Shown in pieces: positions 23,063 to 31,424 of a stretch of 34,143 nt of DNA (its first letter is position 1; each line of letters starts with the position of its first letter). The notes beneath the pieces are model-generated. The model was not told the DNA's origin. It made no database searches and worked only from the letters and a program-made list of their open reading frames with translations. Origin of the DNA: Bradyrhizobium cajani (lineage in GTDB: Bacteria > Pseudomonadota > Alphaproteobacteria > Rhizobiales > Xanthobacteraceae); the NCBI RefSeq assembly GCF_009759665.1, contig NZ_WQNE01000057.1, positions 1-34,143 on the forward strand. The letters are read 5' to 3'. A program made the translations under genes and the position numbers.

Positions 23063-24793
23063 TCAGGGCAGCACTTCGCGCCGCTCGCCGAGCCGCAGAT
23101 CGAGCTCGGCGCGCTTGTCGGCCAGAAGACCGGCCTGGGCGGCTTCGATCACCGTGAACAGCTCATGAGCATCGCTGAGCCGGGTCACGGTGACATAGCT
23201 GGCGCCCGCCTTATAGAGCTCGCCGACGTCGGCGAGCAGGTCGGCGGTCGCGACGATCAGGGCGGTCGGGTTGAGCGCCCGGACGTGGCGGACCAGCTTC
23301 TCATTGGTGGCGCCCTTCAGCAGCGAATCCGGCACGCTGAGGATGATCATCTCGGACTTGCCAACGCCGGCATGGAGCAGCGTGTCGACATTGCTGATAT
23401 CGCCATAGATCACGTGCAGGTCGCGCGAAAGCAGGGTCTGGTACACATTGGGGTTGAAGTCGACCACGGTGATCTGCTCCAGCAGCACAGGGGCCTGGCG
23501 TTCGATCTCGGCGAGAAGCGCGCTCGCCGCGCGGAAAAAACCGAGGATGACGATGCGGCGCGCCTCGCCATGCCCACCCTCATGGCCTTCCTCGGCATGT
23601 CCGCCGCCATGATCGAGGTCGCGCAAGCCGATCCGCTTCAGGGGACCGATCGCCCAGCGGGTGATCTCGTCGCTGCGCGTCATCACGAAGGTCGAGAGCA
23701 CGGCCAGCACCACGAAGGCAAAGGAGGCCGCGTTCGCCGTCTCGGCCGCGATGTGGTGGTCGGCGATACCGGTCTGGATCACCACCAGCGAGAACTCGGA
23801 GATCTGCGCGAGGTTCAGGGCCGGCAGCAGGCTGGCCCGCAGGCCCTGCTTCATCAGGTAGAGCGGGGCGAAGGTGGTGACGAGGCGGCTCACCACCGTG
23901 AACGCGGCGATCATCAGCGCCAGCCCGATCACCGAAAGGCCGGGCACGGGAATGGTCATGCCGAGCGCGACGAAGAACAGCGTGATGAAGAAATCGCGGA
24001 GCGTGGTGACCTTGGCCGTCACGTCGAGCGCATAGGGGAAGGTCGAGAGCGAGACGCCGGCGATCAGGGCGCCCATCTCGCGCGACAGCGACAACCGCTC
24101 GGCGGTCTCGGCGACGAGAAAGCACCAGGCGAGCGCGCCGAGCAGGATCAGCTCGGGACGCCGGGCGATCTGGTGGAACAGGCGCGGCAGCACGTAACGG
24201 CTGACCAGCAGCGCGGCGGCCACCAGCACCGCGACGCGGCCGATCGAGAGCAGGATGACGCCGACCTGCAAATTGGCAAGGCTCGGCTGCACCGCCAGGA
24301 ACAGGATGGCGAAGATGTCCTGGAGCACGAGAACGCCGAGGGTGATGCGGCCCGGCAGCGTGTCGAGCTCGCGCTTCTCGTAGAGCACCTTGACGATGAT
24401 GACGGTGCTCGACAACGCGCAGGCGACACAGAGATAGAGCGCATCGAAACGGCCGCCGCCGAGCGACAGGCCGATGCAGACGAAGAACAGCACCCCGAGC
24501 AGGCAGCCGCCGAGAAGCTGGCCTCCGGCCGCGAACAGGATCACCTTTCCCGCCCGCACGATCTTCTTGAGGTCGATCTCCAGCCCGATCATGAACAGCA
24601 TGAAGATCAGGCCGAGCTCGGAGATGACGCTGATCGATTCCTGCGACTTGACCCACCCGGCGCCGAATGGACCTATGCAGAAGCCGGCGATAAGGTAGGC
24701 CAGGATCAGGGGTTGCCGGGAGAAATGGGCCACCAGGCCCAACATCCAGGCAAACAGGATACAGAGAGTGATGTCGCGAATGAGTTCGTGCAT
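23063..24793 (-). CDS. Kef/YbaL-type cation:proton antiporter (CPA2) with RCK domain
   Basis: A 576-residue monovalent cation/proton antiporter of the CPA2 family. About twelve membrane segments occupy residues 8-395, beginning LCILFAWMLGLVAHF; the ion-site region LGVLVLQDIFAILFLAV and the CALSSTVIIVKVL stretch are typical. A His/Gly/Glu-rich linker (DLDHGGGHAEEGHEGGHGEA) follows, then a TrkA-N/RCK nucleotide-binding domain (RRIVILGFFRAASALLAEI, about 418-540). It probably effluxes K+ (or Na+) in exchange for protons under ligand control. The ATG at 24793 directly precedes the first membrane helix; the TTG-started longer frame is disfavoured. It diverges from the DUF3124 gene across 67 bases. 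Confidence 0.9.
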   Translation of the reverse strand: MHELIRDITLCILFAWMLGLVAHFSRQPLILAYLIAGFCIGPFGAGWVKSQESISVISELGLIFMLFMIGLEIDLKKIVRAGKVILFAAGGQLLGGCLLGVLFFVCIGLSLGGGRFDALYLCVACALSSTVIIVKVLYEKRELDTLPGRITLGVLVLQDIFAILFLAVQPSLANLQVGVILLSIGRVAVLVAAALLVSRYVLPRLFHQIARRPELILLGALAWCFLVAETAERLSLSREMGALIAGVSLSTFPYALDVTAKVTTLRDFFITLFFVALGMTIPVPGLSVIGLALMIAAFTVVSRLVTTFAPLYLMKQGLRASLLPALNLAQISEFSLVVIQTGIADHHIAAETANAASFAFVVLAVLSTFVMTRSDEITRWAIGPLKRIGLRDLDHGGGHAEEGHEGGHGEARRIVILGFFRAASALLAEIERQAPVLLEQITVVDFNPNVYQTLLSRDLHVIYGDISNVDTLLHAGVGKSEMIILSVPDSLLKGATNEKLVRHVRALNPTALIVATADLLADVGELYKAGASYVTVTRLSDAHELFTVIEAAQAGLLADKRAELDLRLGERREVLP

Positions 24794-24860
24794 GCCAAAT
24801 TGGTCCGTTTTGCCGCACCCTAGAGACGGAGTGCGGTGCGACAAGCGAGCAATTCGTCAC

Positions 24861-25388
24861 ATGCGAATGATGCTCTGGTTGATAGTCCTGCTCTGCCCGC
24901 TCGCATCCGCCCTGCCCGCGCTAGCCCAATCCAAGATCAACATAGAGCAAAGCTTTGCCGATTCGCTCACCGCGCTGCCGAAGGAGGAGCTCGCCGTCGC
25001 CGGTGGCTTCTATGTGCCGGCCTATTCCAGCGTTGCGATGAGCCAGGGCAAGCTGCGCGTCGACTTCTCGGTGACGCTGAGCGTGCACAACGCCTCCGAG
25101 ACCCAGCCGTTGGTGGTCAAGCGCATCGCCTATTTCGACACCGCTGGCAAGCTGGTCGAGAGCTATCTGAAGGCTCCGGTCGCCTTGAAGCCGCTCGCCA
25201 CCGTCTCGATCTTCATTCCGACCGACGACGTGCGCGGCGGGACGGGAGCCAATTTTCTCGTCGACTGGGCCGCAACCGGCGAGATCGCCGAGCCGGTGGC
25301 CGAGGCTTTGATGGTTGGCGGCGTCGCCAATGCGCATTACGCTTTCATCAGCCAGGGTCGTCCGACGCGGACGGCCGGCAAGAAGTAA
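24861..25388 (+). CDS. Secreted DUF3124 protein
   Basis: A 175-residue protein with a clear signal peptide (MRMMLWLIVLLCPLASALPA, cleavage after ALA-Q near residue 23) and a DUF3124 domain. Recognisable features are LRVDFSVTLSVHN, RIAYFDTAGKLVESYLKAPV and DDVRGGTGANFLVDW. The function of the family is unknown; the domain is periplasmic and beta-rich. The ATG at 24861 is chosen because it starts the signal peptide. The gene shares a short divergent promoter region with the antiporter gene, and a GC-rich hairpin (25390-25410) follows its stop. Confidence 0.82.
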   Translation: MRMMLWLIVLLCPLASALPALAQSKINIEQSFADSLTALPKEELAVAGGFYVPAYSSVAMSQGKLRVDFSVTLSVHNASETQPLVVKRIAYFDTAGKLVESYLKAPVALKPLATVSIFIPTDDVRGGTGANFLVDWAATGEIAEPVAEALMVGGVANAHYAFISQGRPTRTAGKK

Positions 25389-25389
25389 G

Positions 25390-25410
25390 GCCGCCCCATC
25401 CGGGCGGCCG
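25390..25410. terminator. GC-rich hairpin after the DUF3124 gene
   Basis: GGCCGCCC / GGGCGGCC around ATCC, two bases past the stop. There is no T-tract, so it is at best a weak terminator or mRNA-stabilising hairpin before the aminotransferase gene. Confidence 0.45.
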
Positions 25411-25478
25411 GCAAGAAAAGCAACGCTGGCCGGCGCAACGCCGCCCCGCTCAACGAGACAAGAAACGAGGAAATCCCC

Positions 25479-26711
25479 ATGACGTCCAGCTTCGATTTCG
25501 CGCCCCTGTTTCCGGCAGGGCTGCCGGCCCCCTCTGCGCGCTGGACGGGCCTTGCCAAATACAGCTTCGTCGGCGGCAACAACGACTCCGAACAGGTGCC
25601 GCTCGAGGGCCTGATCGAGGCGACCAACCTCGCCTTGCAGCGCGAGGGCCGGTCGCTTGCGACGTACGGGCTGGCGCATGGACCTCAGGGCTATCTGCCC
25701 TTGCGCGAATTCCTCGTCACCAAGCTCAAGCGCGATGCCGGCATTGCCTGCACCGTCGACGACCTCCTGATCGTCTCCGGCTCGCTCCAGGCGCTCGACC
25801 TCGTCAACAACACGCTGCTGGCGCGCGGCGACACCGTGATCGTCGAGCAGGAGAGCTATCAGGGAGCGCTGACCCGCCTGGCACGACTGGGTGTCAACGT
25901 GGTCGGCATTCCCCTCGACAAGGACGGCATGCGCATGGATGTGCTGGCCGCGACGCTGGCCGACCTCAGGAGCCGCGGCATCCGGCCCAAATACATCTAC
26001 ACCATCCCGACGGTGCAGAATCCGACCGGCAGCATCATGCCGGAGAGCCGGCGCGCCGAGCTATTGCTGCTGTCGGCCGAATATGGCGTGCCGGTCTTCG
26101 AGGACGATTGCTATGCCGACCTCGTCTGGTCGGGACAGCGGCCGCCCGCGATCTACGCGATGAGCCCGAACGGTGGGGTGATCCATATCGGCTCGTTCTC
26201 GAAGTCGATCGCGCCGGCGCTGCGCGTCGGCTTCATCGTGGCGCCATGGGATGTGATGTCGCGGATGCTGGCGCTGAAGACGGATGCGGGCTCCGGCGCA
26301 CTGGAGCAGATGGTGCTGGCCACCTATTGCAAGCCGCATTTTTCGACCCATGTGCCGGCCCTGACGAAGGCGCTGCGCACCAAGCTCGACACGCTGATGG
26401 AAGCGCTCAACGAGCAGTTCGGCACGGCGGCCGAGTTCGAGGAGCCGAAGGGCGGCATCTTCCTGTGGGTGAAGCTGCCCGACCAGGTCGATACGCTGAA
26501 ACTGTATCAGGCAGCGCTTGCGGCCGGCGTCTCGATCAATCCGGGACCGGAATGGTCGACCAACAAGGGCCATTCCAGTTCGCGCCTGCGGCTGTGCTTT
26601 GCGAGCCCTTCACATCAGCAGATCCGCGAGGGCGTCGCCGTACTGGCCGAAGTCTGCCGCCGCGAGTTCGGCGTGCCGGCCCGCAGCGCCAACGTGGAGA
26701 AGCAGGCCTAA
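25479..26711 (+). CDS. PLP-dependent aminotransferase (fold type I, MocR-domain/LysN-like)
   Basis: A 410-residue fold-type I aminotransferase. PLP-site residues: the substrate-side YGLAHGPQGYLPLR (63-76), N181-P-T-G, the FEDDCYADL segment (D209/D210, Y212), the Schiff-base lysine K242 in SFSKSIAPALRVGF, and a C-terminal Arg in SSRLRLCFAS. It resembles 2-aminoadipate transaminases (LysN) and the catalytic domain of MocR regulators, but has no HTH domain. The substrate cannot be fixed from sequence. A GAGGAA precedes the ATG. The TAA stop is supplied by the first bases of a family A repeat. Confidence 0.92.
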   Translation: MTSSFDFAPLFPAGLPAPSARWTGLAKYSFVGGNNDSEQVPLEGLIEATNLALQREGRSLATYGLAHGPQGYLPLREFLVTKLKRDAGIACTVDDLLIVSGSLQALDLVNNTLLARGDTVIVEQESYQGALTRLARLGVNVVGIPLDKDGMRMDVLAATLADLRSRGIRPKYIYTIPTVQNPTGSIMPESRRAELLLLSAEYGVPVFEDDCYADLVWSGQRPPAIYAMSPNGGVIHIGSFSKSIAPALRVGFIVAPWDVMSRMLALKTDAGSGALEQMVLATYCKPHFSTHVPALTKALRTKLDTLMEALNEQFGTAAEFEEPKGGIFLWVKLPDQVDTLKLYQAALAAGVSINPGPEWSTNKGHSSSRLRLCFASPSHQQIREGVAVLAEVCRREFGVPARSANVEKQA

Positions 26712-26808
26712 AGCGCGATGAGATTGGGACGAATCGTCATCGCGCTTTAGATTATTGTTTGAGCATGATCTATTCGGAAAACCGCTTCACACTTTTCCGG
26801 ATCATGCT
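26707..26808. repeat. Dispersed double-palindrome repeat, family A, copy 2
   Basis: Same 102-base structure and same plus-strand orientation as 1251-1352, with 8 mismatches by hand count. It begins at the end of the aminotransferase gene (its TAAAGCGCG contains the stop codon) and ends 25 bases from the stop of the convergent HTH gene. Like copy 1 it separates two convergent genes. Confidence 0.85.
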
Positions 26809-26833
26809 CCAAGGCTAGCTTGAGGCCGCCTTC

Positions 26834-27106
26834 TCAAGCCGCCTGGGGCTGGCTGCCGTGGATCGCGGAAGCCAGCCGCAGCAACAGGACGATCGAGACG
26901 TTGCCCTTGCCGGCCTCGATCTGCGCGATGTAGCGCTCGGAGATTCCGGAGCGCCGGGCAAGCTCCCGGCGCGACAGATCGCAGCGGGTGCGCGAAGTCC
27001 GCAGCCGGTCGCCCAGCTCAGCCAGAAACGCGGTCTCCGAATAGGGTGGCACGGCGCAGCTCCCCGGCAGCACTTCGCCCGCAAAATCCATGACTTGATT
27101 CAGCAT
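26834..27106 (-). CDS. Small XRE-type HTH protein, possibly truncated BoxR/BzdR-like regulator
   Basis: A 90-residue protein whose second half is a complete XRE-family helix-turn-helix (ETAFLAELGDRLRTSRTRCDLSRRELARRSGISERYIAQIEAGKGNVSIVLLLRLASAI in the region 23-80). The segment SRRELARRSGISERYIAQIEAG resembles the N-terminal HTH of BoxR/BzdR regulators of benzoate catabolism, which carry a shikimate-kinase-like sensor after it. Here the frame stops just after the HTH and a family A repeat follows 25 bases later. It may therefore be a remnant or a stand-alone DNA-binding protein. The ATG at 27106 has a poor ribosome binding site, and an ATG at 27091 is possible. Confidence 0.7.
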   Translation of the reverse strand: MLNQVMDFAGEVLPGSCAVPPYSETAFLAELGDRLRTSRTRCDLSRRELARRSGISERYIAQIEAGKGNVSIVLLLRLASAIHGSQPQAA

Positions 27107-27264
27107 TGGTCTATCCACGTTCGCCTTCGGGAAGCGCCATCCTACCCCCGAAACGGCCGGCCTCATTGACGCGGATCAAATTCGCGCGCGATCGTCGGCT
27201 GCCGTGGACGAGCGCGAGCGGGATGCTACACTTTGGAATTCTTCGAGGTGGGGCCTGCCAGGAC

Positions 27265-27717
27265 ATGTCGCGTTGTTCGAGCCGCTGGATCGCAGCTGCG
27301 GTGCTGTGGATTGCGCTCGCGTCCACGGCGCGTGCCGAGACGCTTGCGGTGACGGTCGAACAATGGGGCCTGCTCGGCTCATGGGCGGTCGATTGCGCGG
27401 CTCGGCCCGATCGCGACAAGGGCGCGCTCTTGACTTACGAGATCAGGAAGGACGGCCGGGTGATGTACCGGCGCAATTTCGGCGACGCCAGGGACGAGAA
27501 CGAGGTCGTCTCCGCCACGGTCAACGCCGAAGGCCTGCTCAATGTGATGGTGTTCTTCCCCTCGCTGCATCAGACGCGCGAATTTGGTCTCTTCTTGCAG
27601 GAGGACGGCAGCCTGCGCGCGATCTACAATCGCAGCGAGCGCGGCGAGTACACGATCAGGGACGGCAAATACGTTGCCACGGGCACGCCGACGCTCACAC
27701 AACAACGCTGCGATTGA
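27265..27717 (+). CDS. Secreted hypothetical protein
   Basis: A 150-residue protein with a signal peptide (basic n-region MSRCSSR, hydrophobic core AAAVLWIALAS, cleavage after ARA near residue 24). The mature part starts with a strand-like stretch containing WGLLGSWAVDCA, then YEIRKDGRVMYRRNFG and GEYTIRDGKY, suggestive of a small beta-barrel or lipocalin-like fold; two cysteines (in AVDCA and the C-terminal QQRCD) could form a disulfide. The family is not recognised. An AGGA just before the ATG at 27265 and the signal peptide favour this start over an upstream ATG at 27223. Confidence 0.65.
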   Translation: MSRCSSRWIAAAVLWIALASTARAETLAVTVEQWGLLGSWAVDCAARPDRDKGALLTYEIRKDGRVMYRRNFGDARDENEVVSATVNAEGLLNVMVFFPSLHQTREFGLFLQEDGSLRAIYNRSERGEYTIRDGKYVATGTPTLTQQRCD

Positions 27718-27757
27718 TCATCTGAACATCCATTCAGAATTCTCCCGCAGTTCCTCC

Positions 27758-27782
27758 GGAACGTTCACAGCGATGCGCGGTT
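27758..27782 (+). promoter_or_regulatory. Possible EcfG-type general stress promoter
   Basis: GGAAC at 27758-27762 and GGTT at 27779-27782 with a 16-base spacer resemble the alphaproteobacterial general-stress consensus GGAAC-N16/17-CGTT (one mismatch in the -10). It lies 31 bases upstream of the start codon of the His-rich protein. This is a motif match by eye only. Confidence 0.35.
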
Positions 27783-27812
27783 TAGATGTGCATTCGACTG
27801 GAGGAAGACATC

Positions 27813-28043
27813 ATGAAGAAGCTTGGTTATGTGGTTGCCGCTCTCGGTGCGCTCGCGGTTGCGGCGCCGACGCTGGCAAGTGCGGAGACGGTGGTGATCA
27901 AGCGCGGTCATCATCACGGCCCGTACGGCGCGCGCGCCGAGTACCGCATGCATCACGACCGCGGCTGGCATCGTGGCTGGCACCATCGCGGCGACAGGGT
28001 CGTCGTGATCAAGCGCAGCCATCGCCACCACCACTGGGACTAA
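27813..28043 (+). CDS. Small secreted His/Arg-rich protein
   Basis: A 76-residue protein with a signal peptide (MKKLGYVVAALGALAVAAPT, cleavage after ASA near residue 24). The mature ~50 residues are dominated by His, Arg and Gly (RGHHHGPYG, MHHDRGWHRGWHHRGDR, then SHRHHHWD), with VVIKR occurring near both ends. The histidine clusters could bind transition metals such as Ni, Zn or Cu; this is inference. A GGAGGA Shine-Dalgarno gives a confident start. It has its own terminator and perhaps a stress promoter. Similar small His-rich exported proteins occur in Bradyrhizobium, with unknown role. Confidence 0.78.
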   Translation: MKKLGYVVAALGALAVAAPTLASAETVVIKRGHHHGPYGARAEYRMHHDRGWHRGWHHRGDRVVVIKRSHRHHHWD

Positions 28044-28061
28044 TGCGCAACGCAAACGTGG

Positions 28062-28090
28062 AAATGGCCCCTCGCGGGGGCCATTTCTTT
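28062..28090 (+). terminator. Intrinsic terminator after the His-rich gene
   Basis: A perfect 10-base stem AAATGGCCCC / GGGGCCATTT with a TCGCG loop, followed by CTTT. It lies 18 bases past the stop and between convergent genes; the A-run on the opposite side could let it also serve the aldo/keto reductase gene's 3' end. Confidence 0.85.
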
Positions 28091-28110
28091 GCGTATGCGA
28101 GCGCTCGTCG

Positions 28111-28929
28111 CTAATCCCAGGCCGGCGCGAAGCCCGGATCGACGCAGCGCTTGTCCTTCGACAGCGTCGCGATCTTCTTGCGGTCGGCCTCGTCAAGCGT
28201 GATCTTCAGCGCGTCGAGATTGGCCTTTTGGCTCTCGCGGCGCGACGCCTTCGGGATCGCCGCGACGCCGTCCTGGTCGAGCAGCCATTTCAGCGCCACT
28301 TGAGCGGCGGTCGCGTTGTACCTGGCGCCGATCTCAGCCAGCACCGGATCGGTCGCGAAGCGCCCCTGCGCCAGCGGACAATAGGCGACCAGCGGGATCG
28401 ACTTGGCCTTGAGAAAGGCCAGCACCTTCGATTGATCGAGCATCGCGTGATATTCGACCTGGTTGCAGGCGATCGGCGCCCTGATGTCCTCGACCGCGGT
28501 CTTGAGCAGCGCCGTGGTGAAATTGGCAACGCCGATGGCCCGCGTACGTCCCTCCTCCTTCAGCTTCATCAGGGTCTCGAACACCGCGCCCCAGTTCGCG
28601 GCCCGCGACGGCCAGTGCACGAGATAGAGATCGACATGGTCGAGCCGGAGCTTCTTCAGGCTGGCGTCGAAGGCGCGGCGGATCGCATCCGGCGCCAGAT
28701 TCTCATGCCAGACCTTCGTCGTGACGTGGAGCTCTGCTCGCGGCACGCGCGCAGCGGCGATGGCTGAACCGATCGGCTCCTCGTTGGCGTACATCTCGGC
28801 GGTATCGATGTGGCGATAGCCGATCGCGAGCGCGCTCTCGACCGCCGCGCGGCAGGCATCGCCCTGCATGCGGAAGGTGCCGAGGCCGAGCTTGGGCATG
28901 CTGATGCCCTGTGTCTTCAGATGGTCCAT
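28111..28929 (-). CDS. Aldo/keto reductase
   Basis: A 272-residue NADPH-dependent aldo/keto reductase (TIM barrel), of the 2,5-diketo-gluconate reductase/AKR5-like group. The catalytic tetrad is complete: D42 and Y47 in HIDTAEMYANE, K72 in TTKVWHE, and H105 in LYLVHWP. The IGVANFTTALL and NQVEYH segments and the C-terminal IPKASRRE cofactor motif are as expected. It should reduce small aldehydes or ketones; the physiological substrate is unknown. An AGGAG eight bases before the ATG at 28929 selects this start over the upstream one at 28953. Confidence 0.92.
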   Translation of the reverse strand: MDHLKTQGISMPKLGLGTFRMQGDACRAAVESALAIGYRHIDTAEMYANEEPIGSAIAAARVPRAELHVTTKVWHENLAPDAIRRAFDASLKKLRLDHVDLYLVHWPSRAANWGAVFETLMKLKEEGRTRAIGVANFTTALLKTAVEDIRAPIACNQVEYHAMLDQSKVLAFLKAKSIPLVAYCPLAQGRFATDPVLAEIGARYNATAAQVALKWLLDQDGVAAIPKASRRESQKANLDALKITLDEADRKKIATLSKDKRCVDPGFAPAWD

Positions 28930-29135
28930 GAAACAGCTCCTGACGTCATTCATCCCGCCAGGCTCGCGGCGCAGCCGCAGCGACGGACTCTTCGGTGATG
29001 GAAAAGAAGTGGCGGGAGCAGCGATGATAGCGCGGGAGGCGCGGGCCGGCCAATCAAGATCGGGTTAGCTTTTGGGGCGCACGACGCCTGCCCACCATCA
29101 TGCCCGGCCATGACGTCGGAGAACTTGTCCGCCCC

Positions 29136-30710
29136 TCACGAATGCTGCGCCACCACGGCCGGGCGCGCCTCTGGCTGGGGCACGATATCGACCGACCAGA
29201 GGTCGCGGTTGCCGACATCCTTCAAGGTCACCGTCATCACGCCGGTCGCGCCGTCGATGTCGACGCGGCCGAAGAACTGCAAGCCGAAGCACGGCGCCAG
29301 GTTCTCGCCCTGCGCGGCGCTACAGCCGTTCTGGTACATCGCGACCGGGCCGAAGGTGTCATCGAGCTCGCCCGGGCCCCAGGTGCCCGCATGCAGCGGG
29401 CCGGAGACGAACTCCCAGAACGGCTCGAAATCCTGGAATTGCGCCTTGTTCGGATCGTAGTAATGCGCGGCGGTGTAGTGCATGTCGGCAGTGAGCCAGA
29501 CGATGTTGCGGATTCCGGCGCGTTTGATCGAGGCGAGAAGATCGGCAATCTCGTGCTCGCGCCGGTCAGGCGCACCGTTGCCGAGCGCAACGGCGTCCAG
29601 GCTGACCAGGCCGATCGGCAAATCGGCTGCGATCACCCTCCAGGTCGCCCGCGAGGCGGCCAGCTCCCGCTTGAGCCAGCCGAGTTGCTCGGCGCCAAGA
29701 AGCCAGCCGCGGTGATCGTCACCCTTGTTCCAGCTATTGTCGCGATAGCTGCGCATGTCGATCATGAAGACGTCGAGCAGCGGGCCGTAAGCGATCTTGC
29801 GATAGACCCGGCCCTGCCGCGCGCCGATGTCGCGGATCGGCATGAAGTCGAAGAAGGCGCGGCGGGCGCGCGCGACCAGGCGCGGCGTGCCGTCGTCCTC
29901 GAAGCCGGCCTCATCGTAGCTGCCGGTCGGCGACCAGTCGTTGGTCACTTCGTGATCGTCCCATTGCGCGAACATCGGCACCTCGGCGTGGAAGGCGCGA
30001 AAATTCTCATCGAGATGGTTGTATTTGTAGTTGCCGCGGAACTGCGCCAGCGTATGCGCGACCTCGGCTTTCTCTTCGGTCACGAGATTGCGCCAGGTCT
30101 CGCCGTTCGGCAGCTGCTGCTCGGAAGGAATCGTACAGTCGGCGTAGATGTGGTCGCCGGAGTGGATGAAGAAGTCGGGTCGGTTGTCCAGCATGGTGCG
30201 ATAGCTGCGATAGCCGCCACGTGAAATGTCGATGCCCCAGCCCTGTCCCGCGACGTCGCCCGACCACAGGAATGAGATCGACCGGCTGGCGGCCGGCGCG
30301 GTGCGGAAATGGCCGACGCGGGCCTCGCCGGCAATGCCGGTCGCGATGTCGTCGAAGCGCACGCGATAGAAGATGTCCTGCCCCGCCGGCAGATCGTTCA
30401 GCAGCAGCTTCGAGGTGAAATCGGCATCGGGCAGCGCATCGCCGGAGGCCGACGCGATGATCGTCTTGAAGCTCTCGACGGTCGAGCACTCCACCTGCAT
30501 CCGCGCGGGCCGGTCGGCGCGCGCCCAGATCACGGCGGAGCCGTCCGAGACGTCGCCGGACTGGATGCCGCCCGCAATCCGCGGGCGATCGGCGGCGCGG
30601 CTGAGATGCGGCGTTGCGAGCGTGCCGAGCGAGGCGATGGCGAGGCTGGAGGTCGAGCGAACCAGAAATTGCCGCCGGGTCCAAGCCCGCGCGGCGCGGA
30701 GCGATGCCAT
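29136..30710 (-). CDS. phoD: PhoD-family alkaline phosphatase/phosphodiesterase, Tat-exported
   Basis: A 524-residue PhoD-like metallophosphatase. The N-terminus has a twin-arginine signal (TRRQFLV at 11-17, hydrophobic stretch SLAIASLGTLAT, cleavage near SRAAD). A PhoD N-terminal Ig-like domain (about 43-140; GGIQSGDVSDGSAVIWARA) precedes the catalytic domain with FLWSGDVAGQ, the FFIHSGDHIYAD metal site, WDDHEVTNDW, MIDMRSYRDN, and WLTADMHYTAAHYY. PhoD enzymes use Ca2+/Fe3+ and release phosphate from phosphomonoesters and diesters in the periplasm. No obvious Pho box was identified. The upstream 293-base gap is filled with palindromic repeats. Confidence 0.92.
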   Translation of the reverse strand: MASLRAARAWTRRQFLVRSTSSLAIASLGTLATPHLSRAADRPRIAGGIQSGDVSDGSAVIWARADRPARMQVECSTVESFKTIIASASGDALPDADFTSKLLLNDLPAGQDIFYRVRFDDIATGIAGEARVGHFRTAPAASRSISFLWSGDVAGQGWGIDISRGGYRSYRTMLDNRPDFFIHSGDHIYADCTIPSEQQLPNGETWRNLVTEEKAEVAHTLAQFRGNYKYNHLDENFRAFHAEVPMFAQWDDHEVTNDWSPTGSYDEAGFEDDGTPRLVARARRAFFDFMPIRDIGARQGRVYRKIAYGPLLDVFMIDMRSYRDNSWNKGDDHRGWLLGAEQLGWLKRELAASRATWRVIAADLPIGLVSLDAVALGNGAPDRREHEIADLLASIKRAGIRNIVWLTADMHYTAAHYYDPNKAQFQDFEPFWEFVSGPLHAGTWGPGELDDTFGPVAMYQNGCSAAQGENLAPCFGLQFFGRVDIDGATGVMTVTLKDVGNRDLWSVDIVPQPEARPAVVAQHS

Positions 30711-30837
30711 TCAGGAGACCTTCGTCGAATCGCGACGGAAGGTGCCTGCGCTCCTTGACTCCCACCCTTACGGTTTCTTGACTCCACGCCTACGGTTTTA
30801 CGACGTAGGGATGACGCCGAGTTCCAGACGCGGCTGC

Positions 30838-30990
30838 GGTGCACTCCCTCGCCCCGCTTGCGGGGAGAGGGTTGGGGTGAGGGGGAGTCTCCGCCGGGAC
30901 GCCGAGAGTTGGACTCGCGGAGACTCCCCCTCACCCGGAATTCAAGCTTCGCTCGAATTCCGGCCTCTCCCCGCATGCGGGGAGAGGCGA
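30838..30990. repeat. Nested palindromic repeats upstream of phoD
   Basis: The block contains CCCCGC-TT-GCGGGG, a large outer inverted repeat GTGAGGGGGAGTCTCCG / GGAGACTCCCCCTCAC, the palindrome GGAATTCAAGCTTCGCTCGAATTCC-like segment (30940-30962), and CTCTCCCCGC-AT-GCGGGGAGAG. Bases 30846-30877 match the left edge of the window (1-32) on the opposite strand. It lies between the secreted hypothetical gene's 3' end and phoD. Bases 30711-30837 hold nothing else that could be identified. Confidence 0.8.
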
Positions 30991-31003
30991 AGAGATCGCT
31001 GAG

Positions 31004-31423
31004 CTAGCGCTTCCAGTTGCAGATGCCGCCGGAGCGGCACGGCCAGGTCTGGATGCGCGTGTCCATCGCCTGGGCGTCGAGCGGGTTGCCGCGGCGATGT
31101 GCGAGCTTCGCGCGCGCCGCGCCGCGCGGCTGTGCGCTCTTCGTATGCGCGACCTTCGGCTCCGGGACATGCACGCGTTCGGCGGCAACCTTCTTCGGCA
31201 CGTCAATCGGCTCAATGCGCGCCTGCGCCTCGTTGCCACCGCGCGCCTCCATAGCGACCGGCGCGAATTGCGTCTCCGGCCCGAGCCGCTTCGGCGACAG
31301 CACGGCCTTGGACAGATCGAGGCCGAAATACTCGCCGGGCTTGTAGTCATCGGCGCGCGAGGCGCCGCCCCATGCGAGCGCGACGGCAACGGCAACCGCA
31401 AACGAAACGCTTTTCAGGACCAC
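31004..31423 (-). CDS. Secreted hypothetical protein with GTG start
   Basis: A 139-residue protein with a signal peptide (VLKSVSFAVAVAVALAWGGA, cleavage after SRA near residue 24). The mature part has DDYKPGEYFGLDLSKAVLSPKRLGP, then a Lys/Pro/Ala/His-rich stretch and a Cys pair near the end (WPCRSGGICNWKR) that could form a disulfide. Not recognised as a named family. The start codon is GTG at 31423, fixed by a very strong AGGAGG six bases upstream. That Shine-Dalgarno is one arm of a perfect 10-base inverted repeat (31425-31434 with 31471-31480), which may control translation. Confidence 0.7.
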   Translation of the reverse strand: MVLKSVSFAVAVAVALAWGGASRADDYKPGEYFGLDLSKAVLSPKRLGPETQFAPVAMEARGGNEAQARIEPIDVPKKVAAERVHVPEPKVAHTKSAQPRGAARAKLAHRRGNPLDAQAMDTRIQTWPCRSGGICNWKR

Positions 31424-31424
31424 G

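Noticed and set aside
23027..24823. A 598-codon plus-strand open frame antisense to the antiporter
   Set aside because: Highly charged low-complexity product with no domain. The minus strand encodes an obvious CPA2 antiporter.
24836..26818. A 660-codon plus-strand frame overlapping the DUF3124 and aminotransferase genes
   Set aside because: Arginine- and glycine-rich shadow of two well-recognised genes in another frame.
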